From Bacillus sp. HSf4 (GTDB lineage: Bacteria > Bacillota > Bacilli > Bacillales > Bacillaceae), in the NCBI RefSeq assembly GCF_029537375.1, contig NZ_CP120679.1, forward strand, positions 913,501 through 977,500: a stretch of DNA of 64,000 nucleotides, given 5' to 3'. The notes under the pieces were generated by a model. That model saw only the letters and a program-made list of their open reading frames with translations, had not been told where the DNA came from and did not search any database. This document shows, piece after piece, positions 26,464 to 35,045 of the stretch. The position numbers and the translations under genes are program-made. Each line of letters begins with the position of its first letter. Position 1 is the stretch's first letter.

Positions 26464-26485
26464 AATCGGGATTGGAGGGGATGGT

Positions 26486-27961
26486 ATGAGAAAGCTGATT
26501 TGTCTGATGTTGTTCTTCGCTTTATCAGCCGGCTGTGCAAATCAAGAAAAGGCGGCAACTGAAGAGGGCGCCCGCCTTGAGCTTGACTGGCTTGTTCCGC
26601 TTCATACGCCGCAGCCGCCTTCAGATAAAGCGCTTAAAATCATTGAAGAAAAAACAGATACAAAGCTGCGTCTGATTTGGGTTCCGGATGCGACAAAAGA
26701 AGAAAGAATCAATGCGGCGCTTGCCGGCGGCAGCATGCCTAAAATCATCACATTGCCGAATCTTGAAGACTCCGCGGTTGTAAGCGCGCTTCGCTCAGGG
26801 ATGTTTTGGGAAATCGGTCCGTATTTAAAAGACTACCCGAATTTAAAAAATCTTGATAAAACCATTGTAAAAAATATCTCGATTGATGGCAAAGTTTACG
26901 GGATTTATAGAGAACGGCCTTTGGCGAGACAGGGCGTCTTAATCCGAAAAGACTGGCTGGACAATCTCGGACTGGATATGCCTGAGACAGTCAACGATAT
27001 TTATCAAATCGCAAAAGCCTTCACAGAGCAGGACCCTGACCAAAATGGAAAGGATGACACGATTGGCCTCGCCGACCGCAATGACCTGGCGTTTGGGGCT
27101 TTCAAAACATTGGCATCCTATTTAGGAGCGCCCAATGAGTGGGGAACAGGGCAAGATGGAAGCTTGTTTCCCGATTTTAAAAGCCGTGCCTACCAAGAGG
27201 CGATGAAATATATGAAAAGGCTTTATGACGAAGGACTGATGAATCGTGATTTTGCAGTCACAAGCAAAACGCAGCAGCAGGAACACGTGATTCAGGGAAA
27301 AGCGGGGATCTATATCGGAGCCATGAGCGATGCGATGAATTTGCGCGATCAGGGGCTTAGCTTAAATCCTGCTTTTCAGCTTGATATCGTCAATCGAATC
27401 CAGGGTCCTGACGGAAAAGAGCATACATGGGCGCTCGGCGGCCATGGAGGCATGTTCGCCATTTCAAAATCAAGCGTCAAAACAGAAGAGGAGGTCAGAA
27501 ACATACTGGCGTTTTTCGACCGGATTGCTGAAGAAGATATCAATAACCTCATGCTGTATGGAATAGAAGGCGTCCACTATGAAAAGAAAGGGACACGTCA
27601 ATATCACAGAAAACAAGAAAACTATCATTTATGGGAAGCGGACATTCAGCCGCTTCAGCAGCTCATCGGCGTCAATCGCCAAGCCTTAAAAAGCGCCGAA
27701 GATCCGCTGCGCGCCAAAAATGAAAAGCTTGAAGAAGACAACCGGAAAATCGCTGTTTTAAATCCGGCGGAACCGCTCTACTCTGCGACACAGACGGAAC
27801 GAGGCACAGAGTTGAAAAAGATCATTGATGATGCGACATTTCAATTTATCCTCGGAGAAATCGATGAAAACGGCTTTCAGCAAGCAGTCGATAAATGGGA
27901 AGAGCGAGGCGGCGCAGAGATCATCAAGGAGCTGAATCAAGATCGGCAGAGCAAAGAATGA
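26486..27961 (+). CDS. Extracellular sugar-binding lipoprotein (LplA-like)
   Basis: 491 residues with a lipoprotein signal: MRKLICLMLFFALSAGC, lipobox LSAGC with the lipidated Cys at residue 17. The body is a type-1 extracellular solute-binding fold (ALAGGSMPKIITLPN; YGIYRERPLARQGVLIRKDWLDNLGL), similar to LplA/YtcQ-type binding proteins for oligosaccharides. No permease or ATPase genes are adjacent, so it must use a transporter encoded elsewhere or act as a sensor partner. GGAGGGG precedes the ATG. Divergent from the AraC gene. Confidence 0.83.
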   Translation: MRKLICLMLFFALSAGCANQEKAATEEGARLELDWLVPLHTPQPPSDKALKIIEEKTDTKLRLIWVPDATKEERINAALAGGSMPKIITLPNLEDSAVVSALRSGMFWEIGPYLKDYPNLKNLDKTIVKNISIDGKVYGIYRERPLARQGVLIRKDWLDNLGLDMPETVNDIYQIAKAFTEQDPDQNGKDDTIGLADRNDLAFGAFKTLASYLGAPNEWGTGQDGSLFPDFKSRAYQEAMKYMKRLYDEGLMNRDFAVTSKTQQQEHVIQGKAGIYIGAMSDAMNLRDQGLSLNPAFQLDIVNRIQGPDGKEHTWALGGHGGMFAISKSSVKTEEEVRNILAFFDRIAEEDINNLMLYGIEGVHYEKKGTRQYHRKQENYHLWEADIQPLQQLIGVNRQALKSAEDPLRAKNEKLEEDNRKIAVLNPAEPLYSATQTERGTELKKIIDDATFQFILGEIDENGFQQAVDKWEERGGAEIIKELNQDRQSKE

Positions 27962-27970
27962 AATATAGAC

Positions 27971-28012
27971 AACCTCTCTCCCGACGACTGTATGAAAGGA
28001 GAGGGTTTTTTG
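27971..28012 (+). terminator. Terminator of the binding-protein gene
   Basis: AACCTCTCTC pairs with GAGAGGGTT, followed by a T-run. Confidence 0.85.
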
Positions 28013-28155
28013 TATTTTATCAGCTTTTGAGTGGAAGGACTTCAATAACTCGTCTTTCTAAATGAAAGACAGCTTTTGAAAAATCAAGTGAAAATTCTTT
28101 AAATCCCGGCGAAAAAGCAATATAATTCCATCAAGGAATCACAAAGGAGGAAAAC

Positions 28156-28735
28156 ATGGTGCAGACAGCGGTCATTTTTGCGCATCCCAGTCCAAACAGT
28201 TTCAGGTGGAGCGATCTTAGATCAAGTCGTCAAAGCGCTTGAGGATGGAGGGCGTTCTTACACCGTCATCGATTTGTACAAAGAGGGGTTTGATCCCGTG
28301 CTGATATTTAATGAAAAGAAAAGGCGCTCTGAAATGAAAAACGATCCTGAGACAGCCGAATACCGGAAGATCATCAAAAACGCCGATCACCTCATCTTCA
28401 TTTATCCGCTGTGGCGGGGCGGAATGCCGGCGATCTTAAAAGGCTTCATCGACCGCGTGTTTGCAGCCGGAGAGGCTTATACATACGAAGGAAGCCTGCC
28501 GAAGGGATTGCTCAAGGCCCGCACCGCTTCGGTTTACTATACGGCTGATGCTCCCGGCTGGTATTTGAAGTTTTGGCGGCGGAATGCGGACTGGGTGACC
28601 GTAAAAGATGTCATATTGAAGTTTTGCGGTGTTCGCCAGGTCAGGCGCATGCTGTTTCCAAGCGTAAAATACAACTCAGAGGCCAAACGCAAAAGATGGC
28701 TTGACCGTGTATATCAGTCTATCTTGAAAGGATGA
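28156..28735 (+). pseudogene. Frameshifted flavodoxin-fold NAD(P)H oxidoreductase
   Basis: The gene starts at ATG 28156 after AAAGGAGG and reads MVQTAVIFAHPSPNSF, the start of a KefF/YwrO-type quinone oxidoreductase. The frame then shifts and stops at 28242. The rest of the protein (GAILDQVVKALEDGG to the FMN-fold IYPLWRGGMPAILKGFIDRVF) continues in the next frame to 28735. One extra base near 28203-28212 explains the break. TTTAAA and TATAAT boxes with 17-base spacing lie upstream, so the locus looks recently intact. A sequencing error is possible. The Nudix gene follows after 11 bases. Confidence 0.75.
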
Positions 28736-28746
28736 GGTGACGGTTC

Positions 28747-29367
28747 ATGAGGAAGAATCTGAACTGGCTGGACTGGGCAAAGGAATTGCAGGCGATCGCC
28801 CAGGCGGGTCTTGCATATACAAAGGATGAATTTGATCAAGAGCGTTTTGAGCGGCTTCGTCAGATTAGCTGCGAAATCATCGCCGAATATTCAGATGCCG
28901 ATTTTTTAAAAGTTCAAGACGTTTTTGCCGGAGAGTCGGGCTATCCAACGCCGAAAGTTGATGTGAGAGCCGTCATTTTTAAAGATGACCGTCTGCTCTT
29001 CGTTCAGGAAAAAGCGGATGGGAAATGGGCGCTCCCGGGCGGATGGGCCGATATTGGCCTGAGCCCGAAAGAAATCGCCGTCAAGGAAGCGTTTGAAGAA
29101 ACCGGTCTGAAGGTGAAAGCGCAAAAGCTTTTGGCCGTTATGGACAAAAAGTGCCACAATCATCCGCCTTCCGCATTCCACGTCTATAAAATGTTTATCG
29201 CCTGTGATATTGTTGGAGGAAAGGCAGAACCCGGAATGGAAACGAACAACATCGGCTTTTTCCCGCTGGAGCATTTGCCTGAGTTATCAGAAGCGAGAAA
29301 TACATATGAACAGATTGAATTTTTGTTTCAGACAAAAAACGATTCACATCAGGTGTACTGTGATTAA
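28747..29367 (+). CDS. yjhB: Nudix hydrolase (YjhB type) with N-terminal helical domain
   Basis: 206 residues. An N-terminal domain (about 1-65) typical of YjhB-like ADP-ribose pyrophosphatase relatives precedes a Nudix domain (about 70-195). The Nudix box reads GGWADIGLSPKEIAVKEAFE then ETGL: the REUxEE part is KEAFEE and the first conserved Glu is Leu. Such changes occur in this subfamily, so activity is probably kept but the substrate is unknown. ATG start with GATGAGGTGA upstream. It sits between a broken oxidoreductase and yfiT, perhaps co-transcribed. Confidence 0.83.
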   Translation: MRKNLNWLDWAKELQAIAQAGLAYTKDEFDQERFERLRQISCEIIAEYSDADFLKVQDVFAGESGYPTPKVDVRAVIFKDDRLLFVQEKADGKWALPGGWADIGLSPKEIAVKEAFEETGLKVKAQKLLAVMDKKCHNHPPSAFHVYKMFIACDIVGGKAEPGMETNNIGFFPLEHLPELSEARNTYEQIEFLFQTKNDSHQVYCD

Positions 29368-29380
29368 GGGGGGAATGAAC

Positions 29381-29911
29381 ATGGAACGGCGCAAATATCC
29401 AATCGGAACGTTTACCGCACCTCTCCAGCCAAACAAAAGCGGGCGGGCCGAATTCATTAACAGGCTGAGGCAGGCGCCCTCATTGCTGAAGGAAGCGGTG
29501 GCAGGCCTCAGTGAAACACAGCTTGACACACCGTACCGCGATGGAGGCTGGACAGTCAGGCAAGTCGTCCATCACATCGCTGACAGCCATTTGAACGGTT
29601 ATCTCCGCTGCAAGCTGGCACTGACGGAGAAGGCGCCGCTGATCCGCACGTTTGATGAACAACAATGGGCTGAGCTTTCAGATGCCCGGACATTGCACCC
29701 CAATTTGTCCATTGCGCTTTTAGATGCGCTGCATCATCGCTGGGCTGCCCTCTTTGAGTCGCTGACAGACGCCGATTTCGAAAACGCGTATCTTCACCCT
29801 GACAGCAATGAGAAGATCAGCCTTGATCATGCACTGGCCCTCTATGTATGGCACTCGAAGCATCATATCGCCCATATCACGTCGCTTCGGGACAGAATGG
29901 GATGGAGATAA
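29381..29911 (+). CDS. yfiT: Bacillithiol transferase YfiT/BstA (DinB family)
   Basis: 176 residues, identical in length to B. subtilis YfiT. Four-helix DinB-fold metalloprotein; three His for the metal are in place by counting, His65 (VVHHIADSH), His158 and His162 (YVWHSKHH). Family members transfer bacillithiol to electrophiles such as monochlorobimane. AAGGGGGG seven bases before the ATG at 29381 sets the start; longer in-frame starts lack a ribosome site. A terminator follows. Confidence 0.88.
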   Translation: MERRKYPIGTFTAPLQPNKSGRAEFINRLRQAPSLLKEAVAGLSETQLDTPYRDGGWTVRQVVHHIADSHLNGYLRCKLALTEKAPLIRTFDEQQWAELSDARTLHPNLSIALLDALHHRWAALFESLTDADFENAYLHPDSNEKISLDHALALYVWHSKHHIAHITSLRDRMGWR

Positions 29912-29971
29912 AAACGCACGCCTTCTCTCGCGTATTTTCGTTTGATTTTAAACAGGTGGTCAAAATTGAGG

Positions 29972-30004
29972 AAAAGCGGCTTTAAGGTGGAGCCGCTTTT
30001 TTTT
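29972..30004 (+). terminator. Terminator of yfiT
   Basis: AAAAGCGGCT and AGCCGCTTTT pair around a short loop, followed by T-run. Confidence 0.88.
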
Positions 30005-30093
30005 GCGGATGATTTGCAGTAAGATAATAGGGGTATTATGTCCTAATCCCGATGTTCGGTAAGAGTTGATTGCCATGGAGAGAAGAGGTTTTC

Positions 30094-32646
30094 ATGAAAA
30101 AAAATGCACTGTCCGTTTTAAGAATTGTATTTCCGGCAGCTGTTCTTTTGTTTGTCATCTATCAGGCAAGAAAAGAACTGGCTGGTTTATCATTTAAAGA
30201 AACATTTCTGATTATCAACAATGTGGAAAGAATCGACCTTTTTATATTGGTTTTGCTCGGCTTTGCCGCGATTGCGGCAATGTCCTTATACGATTTTGTG
30301 TTGGTGCGCTCCCTCGGGATGCGGATTTCCAAATGGAAAACAATCAAGGTTTCATGGATTGCCAACTCATTCAATAATGTGCTTGGCTTCGGCGGGCTGT
30401 CAGGAGCCGGTTTGCGGACGATTCTCTATAAAGAGCATGTCAGTGATGTCAAGAAGCTGATCAAGGGAATCGCCTGGCTTGCATCATCCTTCCTCCTCGG
30501 GCTGTCCGTCCTTTGTATATTCGTCCTTGTCAGGCTGCTTCCCTCAGGAGGGATGCTTTTTGAGAAGGCGTGGATATTTCTGACGGTTGCCGGAATGGCT
30601 GTGATTGCGCCGGCTGCAGCCGTTTTTTTAATCATCAAAAAGAAAAGAAGCGGCGGCGTTGAAAAAGGCTTGAAGCTGCCCGTCTTTTTTTCGTATTTAG
30701 GCGCATCGGTTATCGAGTGGCTCGCAGCCGGGACGGTCGTGTATTATGCCCTTGTGACAATGGGGATTGATTTGGACGCCAGAACGGTGCTCGGCGTTTT
30801 TGCGATCGCTTCTGTCGGCGGAATGATCAGTCTCGTACCCGGCGGATTCGGTTCGTTCGACCTGCTCTTTTTAATTGGCATGAATCAATTGGGAGTGGAT
30901 CAGGAAATCACGCTAACCGCTGTTGTCCTTTATCGGATCGCATATTCATTTATTCCATTTGTCCTCGGCCTTATTTTTGCCGCGGCCGATTTGACGGGAA
31001 ATACAATGAAAAAACTCGAGGAAAAACCGATTATTGCCCCGGCAATTGAAACGACCAACATTCTGCTGATTTTACATAGAGCGTTGCTTTTCAGGCTTCT
31101 GAATGGTTCGCTTGCCGTCATCACATTTTGCTGCGGTGTGATTGTTCTTGCTTCGGTGGCACTGCCGATCGACAGGATCACGCTGATACCATATATATCC
31201 AAACACATGCTGACGTTTTTCAACGGTCTGTCTCTCAGCTTTGCCTTGATCATGCTTATTCTTCCGCTGGAACTTTACAGGAGGACAAAGCGTTCCTATT
31301 ATATGACGCTGACCGCTTTGGCGTTTGGATTTATTTTCAGTCTGTTTAAAGGTTTTAACATCAGCGCGGTTTTTCTGATTCCTCTCGTTTTTATGCTGTT
31401 TATTTTATTGAGGGGACAATTTACGAGGGAGCGGACCGTTTACACATTTGGACAGATTGCATGGGGAGCGTTCATCTTTCTCTTTACCTTGTTGAATTAC
31501 AATATTATCGCCTCAAATATTTGGGAGGGTCTCGGTCCTAGCCTTGTGAAAGAATATTTCATTCACAGCGACCGCCATGTCAACTTTGCGACATGGTTTG
31601 CCTTATTCTTTGTTCCGTTGTTTTTCACCGTATTTATCACGATGTACAATCGGAAAACAAAAGAGGTCGGCGAAGAACCCGATCCTCGGAAGCTGGAGGC
31701 ATTTTTGCAGGAAAAAGGCGGAAATGCTTTGAGCCATTTAGGTTTTTTGGGGGATAAGCGCTTTTTTTATTCCAGCGACGGAAACGCCCTGATTCAATTT
31801 GCGAAGATCGGCCAGCGCTTCGTTGTTCTCGGCGATCCTTCCGGCCGGAAGGAATCCTTTCCGCTTATTTTAAAAGAGTTTCTCCATTTGGCCGATCAAA
31901 AAGGTTATCTTGTTACGTTCTATCAGATTGAACGGGAGCACATGGCGCTCTACCACGATTTTGGCTACCGTTTTTTCAAGCTTGGCGAAGAGGCGATCAT
32001 CGATCTCAACACATTTACAATCAGCGGGAAAAAACGGGCGGGCTTAAGAGCGATATACAACCGCTTTGAAAGGGAAGGCTATACATTCCATGTCGAACAG
32101 CCGCCGTTTTCGCAAGAATTCCTTGATGAACTGAGAAAGATCTCTGATGAATGGCTCGGACGAAAAAAGGAAAAAGGGTTTTCATTAGGGTTTTTTAAAG
32201 AAGAATATTTGCAAAAAGCGTCAATCGCCGTCTTAAAAAATGAAGCGGGTGAAATCGTCGCATTTATGAATATCATGCCGATGTACCGCGAAGGCGAAAT
32301 CTCCATCGATCTGATGCGCTACTCTGAAAAAGCGCCGAAAGGCATCATGGACGCACTGTTCATCTATTTGTTTCAATGGGCAAAAGAAGAGGACTATACG
32401 ACATTTAATATGGGGATGGCCCCGCTTTCAAATGTGGGCACATCCTTTCAATCGTTTTGGACGGAGCGGCTCGCCGCCGTCATTTTCAACAATGTCAGCT
32501 ATATGTACAGCTTCAGCGGGCTGAGATCCTTTAAGGAAAAATATAAACCGGTTTGGCGTGGAAAATATTTGGCTTACCGAAAAAACAGATCCCTTCCTGT
32601 GACGATGATTCTCGTGACAAGGCTGATTGGGAGGAGAAAGAAATAA
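30094..32646 (+). CDS. mprF: Phosphatidylglycerol lysyltransferase MprF
   Basis: 850-residue bifunctional membrane enzyme. The N-terminal half (to about 510) has around 14 membrane segments including the flippase core (FGGLSGAGLRTILYKEH; LVPGGFGSFD). The C-terminal cytosolic synthase domain (about 520-850, DUF2156 GNAT-like) shows FLGDKRFFYSSDGNALIQF and FNMGMAPLSNVGT. It transfers lysine from Lys-tRNA to phosphatidylglycerol and flips the product, giving resistance to cationic peptides. AGAGG precedes the ATG at 30094. Length matches the family (about 850). In B. subtilis it is also called yfiX. Confidence 0.95.
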   Translation: MKKNALSVLRIVFPAAVLLFVIYQARKELAGLSFKETFLIINNVERIDLFILVLLGFAAIAAMSLYDFVLVRSLGMRISKWKTIKVSWIANSFNNVLGFGGLSGAGLRTILYKEHVSDVKKLIKGIAWLASSFLLGLSVLCIFVLVRLLPSGGMLFEKAWIFLTVAGMAVIAPAAAVFLIIKKKRSGGVEKGLKLPVFFSYLGASVIEWLAAGTVVYYALVTMGIDLDARTVLGVFAIASVGGMISLVPGGFGSFDLLFLIGMNQLGVDQEITLTAVVLYRIAYSFIPFVLGLIFAAADLTGNTMKKLEEKPIIAPAIETTNILLILHRALLFRLLNGSLAVITFCCGVIVLASVALPIDRITLIPYISKHMLTFFNGLSLSFALIMLILPLELYRRTKRSYYMTLTALAFGFIFSLFKGFNISAVFLIPLVFMLFILLRGQFTRERTVYTFGQIAWGAFIFLFTLLNYNIIASNIWEGLGPSLVKEYFIHSDRHVNFATWFALFFVPLFFTVFITMYNRKTKEVGEEPDPRKLEAFLQEKGGNALSHLGFLGDKRFFYSSDGNALIQFAKIGQRFVVLGDPSGRKESFPLILKEFLHLADQKGYLVTFYQIEREHMALYHDFGYRFFKLGEEAIIDLNTFTISGKKRAGLRAIYNRFEREGYTFHVEQPPFSQEFLDELRKISDEWLGRKKEKGFSLGFFKEEYLQKASIAVLKNEAGEIVAFMNIMPMYREGEISIDLMRYSEKAPKGIMDALFIYLFQWAKEEDYTTFNMGMAPLSNVGTSFQSFWTERLAAVIFNNVSYMYSFSGLRSFKEKYKPVWRGKYLAYRKNRSLPVTMILVTRLIGRRKK

Positions 32647-32666
32647 GAGCCGCTTGCAGCGGCTCT
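32646..32666. repeat. First copy of the 21-base terminator palindrome
   Basis: AGAGCCGCT pairs with AGCGGCTCT. It lies at the mprF stop but has no T-run after it. A copy differing in one base occurs at 32890-32910 with a T-run. Confidence 0.85.
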
Positions 32667-32889
32667 CAGCGTGTCGATAAACCCTCGCATTCTGCGCGTC
32701 GGTGCTCACGAATGATAACGAGGACCGGCGGCTAATTGGGCAGGCGTCCTGCCTGAACGCCGCCGTCATCACATCCTGTGCTGTGCCGATGCTCGGCCTT
32801 CCTAGACTGCAAGGGTTGAGGGTCACGCTGAAAGAAGGATGACAAAATCCCAAAACTAAAAGCCGTTTTGGGATTTTGTCAACAATCTG
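32667..32889. mobile_element. 223-base fold-back element (MITE-like) inserted at the mprF terminator
   Basis: No credible gene in this stretch. It begins CAGCGTGTCGATAAA and ends with the inverted form of CAGATTGTTGACAAA (11 of 15 match), and is bounded exactly by two copies of a 21-base palindrome. Inside are further inverted pairs: CAGCGTG (32667) with CACGCTG (32824-32830), AACCCTCGCA with TGCAAGGGTT, GGCGGC with GCCGCC, GGCAGG with CCTGCC, and a 15-base perfect hairpin at 32841-32880. This looks like a non-autonomous mobile repeat, but could be a structured RNA. Confidence 0.55.
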
Positions 32890-32917
32890 AGAGCCGTTTG
32901 CAGCGGCTCTTTTTTGT
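32890..32917 (+). terminator. Second terminator palindrome copy with T-run
   Basis: AGAGCCGTT/AGCGGCTCT hairpin (one G-T pair) followed by six T; probably the functional terminator of mprF. Confidence 0.8.
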
Positions 32918-32999
32918 ACATAAAAGTTGTTGGAATCTGCCAAAGCAGGTATACTGCAAATGATTGGAAAGGCCAGGACAGGACAAATGGGGGATGAAA

Positions 33000-33899
33000 A
33001 TGAAACTTGTCGAGGTACTTAGATATGATGCATTCTCAAAGCTGGTGAATAAAGGAAATCCGGCCGGGGTGGTTCTTGACGCGGAGCATCTGACAGAAAG
33101 TGAGATGCAGGAGATCGCCGAAAGAACCGGATATAGTGAAACGTCTTTTTTACTGCCGAGCGAGACGGCCGACATCCGGATCCGCTATTTTACGCCCGGA
33201 CATGAAATGAATCTGTGCGGTCATGCGACTGTAGCATCGCTTTATGCGCTCTATGAAAAAGGCGGGGTCAAACCCGGAATGGAGCTGAGAATAGAAACAA
33301 AAGCGGGCAATCTTTTCATCAAAACGGGAGATGATGACGGAGAGAAGCGCTTTTTTGTCACATTAGAGCAGGCTGAGCCGGTATTTCGGCCATTTACGGG
33401 AAACCGGGCCAAATTGGCGGAAGCTCTCGGAATCACAGAAGCAGACTTTCATGAAGCATTGCCCATCGTATATGGAAGCACGGGAATTTGGACATTGCTA
33501 GTGCCTGTTAAAGATTTAGCGGCCTGCCGGAAGATGAAACCGGATCAAGCTGAATTTCCCGCCATCTTAACGGATATGCCGCGCGCGTCAGTCCATCCGT
33601 TCTGCTTGGAAACGATGCACGAGGACTGTCACCTTCACGGCCGGCATTTTTCATCGCCTTACTCCGGCACCACGGAAGACCCTGTTACAGGAACCGCTTC
33701 CGGAGTGATGGGCGCTTACATGAGGACATACGGAGGCGCATACTGCCGGGACGGGCAAACGGAATTTTTAATCGAACAAGGCCGGGAAATCGGCAAAGAC
33801 GGAAAGGTTAAAATTGCGGTTTTTGAAAAGAACGGACATATGAAGGTGCAAATGAGCGGAACAGCCGTTTTTGCGGAAAAGAAAATGTTTGAAGTATGA
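33000..33899 (+). CDS. yfhB: PhzF-family isomerase YfhB
   Basis: 299-residue PhzF/diaminopimelate-epimerase-like protein. The family Glu is in RTGYSETSFLL near residue 45, with FTPGHEMNLCGHAT and GTTEDPVTGTASG as the paired substrate loops. The substrate is unknown. GGGGG lies six bases before the ATG at 33000; two longer in-frame starts are less well placed. In B. subtilis yfhB also precedes yfhC. Confidence 0.87.
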   Translation: MKLVEVLRYDAFSKLVNKGNPAGVVLDAEHLTESEMQEIAERTGYSETSFLLPSETADIRIRYFTPGHEMNLCGHATVASLYALYEKGGVKPGMELRIETKAGNLFIKTGDDDGEKRFFVTLEQAEPVFRPFTGNRAKLAEALGITEADFHEALPIVYGSTGIWTLLVPVKDLAACRKMKPDQAEFPAILTDMPRASVHPFCLETMHEDCHLHGRHFSSPYSGTTEDPVTGTASGVMGAYMRTYGGAYCRDGQTEFLIEQGREIGKDGKVKIAVFEKNGHMKVQMSGTAVFAEKKMFEV

Positions 33900-33919
33900 T
33901 CGCCGCCATTTTCAATGAG

Positions 33920-33969
33920 TTGCAAACAGGAATATAAAACTTTATAATCAACAATGATAATCATTTTCA
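33920..33969 (+). promoter_or_regulatory. yfhC promoter with Fur box
   Basis: TTGCAA (33920-33925), 17 bases, TATAAT (33943-33948). TGATAATCATTTTCA (33955-33969) matches the 7-1-7 Fur consensus at 14 of 15 positions and covers the transcription start. Iron-regulated expression of yfhC is known in B. subtilis. Confidence 0.8.
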
Positions 33970-33986
33970 CTTAAGGGGGCGGCAAA

Positions 33987-34571
33987 ATGAACGACACTCT
34001 GCAGACGGAAAAAAATAGTGTTCGCGATTGCGTCAGAAATAGAAGAACGATTCGGAAATTTAAAGAAGACCCGGTGTCGAAGGAACTGGTTCTCAAGCTG
34101 CTGGAAGACGCGGTTTATGCGCCAAACCATAAGCTGACAGAGCCGTGGCGGTTTATTTATGTCGGGACCGAAAGCGGAAAACAGAAGCATGCCGCCAATT
34201 TAGATAAGGCATTCCAAGAGATTAAGCCCGATAGGTCTGAAGAACAAATCAAAAAATTCAGGGACCATATTATGAGTGTTCCGGCTTTTCTCTTTGTCAT
34301 TTTGAAGGAAGATGAAAATGAACGGGTCAGAAATGATGATTTTGCAGCTGTCAGCTGTTTGATTCAAAACCTCCAGCTTCTCGCCTGGGAAAAAGGGATC
34401 GGGATGGTGTGGAAAAGCGGACAGGTGCTATATAATCGAACGCTTCAGCAATTAATGGGGCTTGACAGCAATGAACGGTTTGCCGCGATTTTGCAGATCG
34501 GCTATCCGGCGGAAATTCCTAAATTGCAAACAAGGACACCCGCAAAGCAGCTTCTGACCGAATTAGCATAA
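33987..34571 (+). CDS. yfhC: Putative NAD(P)H nitroreductase YfhC
   Basis: 194-residue FMN-dependent nitroreductase-fold protein, the same length as B. subtilis YfhC. The FMN-binding start RRTIRKFKEDPV, the YAPNHKLTEPWRF segment and a late WKSGQVLYN are visible. The physiological substrate is unknown; the upstream Fur box ties it to iron limitation. AAGGGGGC precedes the ATG. Confidence 0.88.
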   Translation: MNDTLQTEKNSVRDCVRNRRTIRKFKEDPVSKELVLKLLEDAVYAPNHKLTEPWRFIYVGTESGKQKHAANLDKAFQEIKPDRSEEQIKKFRDHIMSVPAFLFVILKEDENERVRNDDFAAVSCLIQNLQLLAWEKGIGMVWKSGQVLYNRTLQQLMGLDSNERFAAILQIGYPAEIPKLQTRTPAKQLLTELA

Positions 34572-34573
34572 AG

Positions 34574-34606
34574 ATAAGGCCCGGTGTTCCCAGGCCTTAT
34601 TTTTAT
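34574..34606. terminator. Terminator between yfhC and yfhD
   Basis: ATAAGGCC pairs with GGCCTTAT, followed by a T-rich tail on the plus strand. The last codons of yfhD overlap it. Confidence 0.8.
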
Positions 34607-34797
34607 TTTGACTGCCTCTGTTTTGCGCGTTTGTCAGCGGCCTCCATACGGGCCCGCGCTTCGCGGTCATCCTGATCAGCGAGCTCAGCTGAATATTCCT
34701 CATAAACACCGTCTGTTTCTTTTTTATACTGATCAGGAACTTGAGGAAGCTTTTGTTTATTTTTATCCCGGTTTTTGTGGATTGCATTTCTGCCCAA
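34603..34797 (-). CDS. yfhD: YfhD family small protein
   Basis: 64 residues, very polar and without hydrophobic segments. It starts MGRNAIHKNRDKNKQKLPQ as in B. subtilis YfhD. The start is TTG at 34797; GAGGAG is seven bases upstream. A GTG at 34806 is in frame but overlaps that site. Such proteins are found in sporulating bacilli; function is not known. Confidence 0.82.
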   Translation of the reverse strand: MGRNAIHKNRDKNKQKLPQVPDQYKKETDGVYEEYSAELADQDDREARARMEAADKRAKQRQSK

Positions 34798-34866
34798 AGT
34801 GATCACTCCTCAATCAAAAATCAGCCGGTCGATATTATTGTTCGCTGATCAGACCGCCGCTATGCA

Positions 34867-34980
34867 TTATGATTTTTCCCTGGCGGCGCGTTCGGCTCTT
34901 TTGAATTCCCGCGAATATCTGACTTCCTGCGTTTTGTTCAGTGAGGTTTTGAAGCGCTCCCGTTTTTTCTTGTCAGCCAT
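34867..34980 (-). CDS. yfhE: YfhE family small protein
   Basis: 37 residues, highly basic: MADKKKRERFKTSLNKTQEV followed by RYSREFKRAERAAREKS. TTAGGAGG lies before the ATG. The composition and place next to yfhD match B. subtilis YfhE (36 residues). Function is unknown. Confidence 0.82.
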   Translation of the reverse strand: MADKKKRERFKTSLNKTQEVRYSREFKRAERAAREKS

Positions 34981-35045
34981 GTTTATTGCCTCCTAACACA
35001 TATAGACTATTCACAGGCTGTCCGTTTCCGCGGCATTTATACAGT

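Noticed and set aside
32667..32889. Short frames inside the fold-back element
   Set aside because: They follow the inverted-repeat structure, lack ribosome sites and resemble no known protein.
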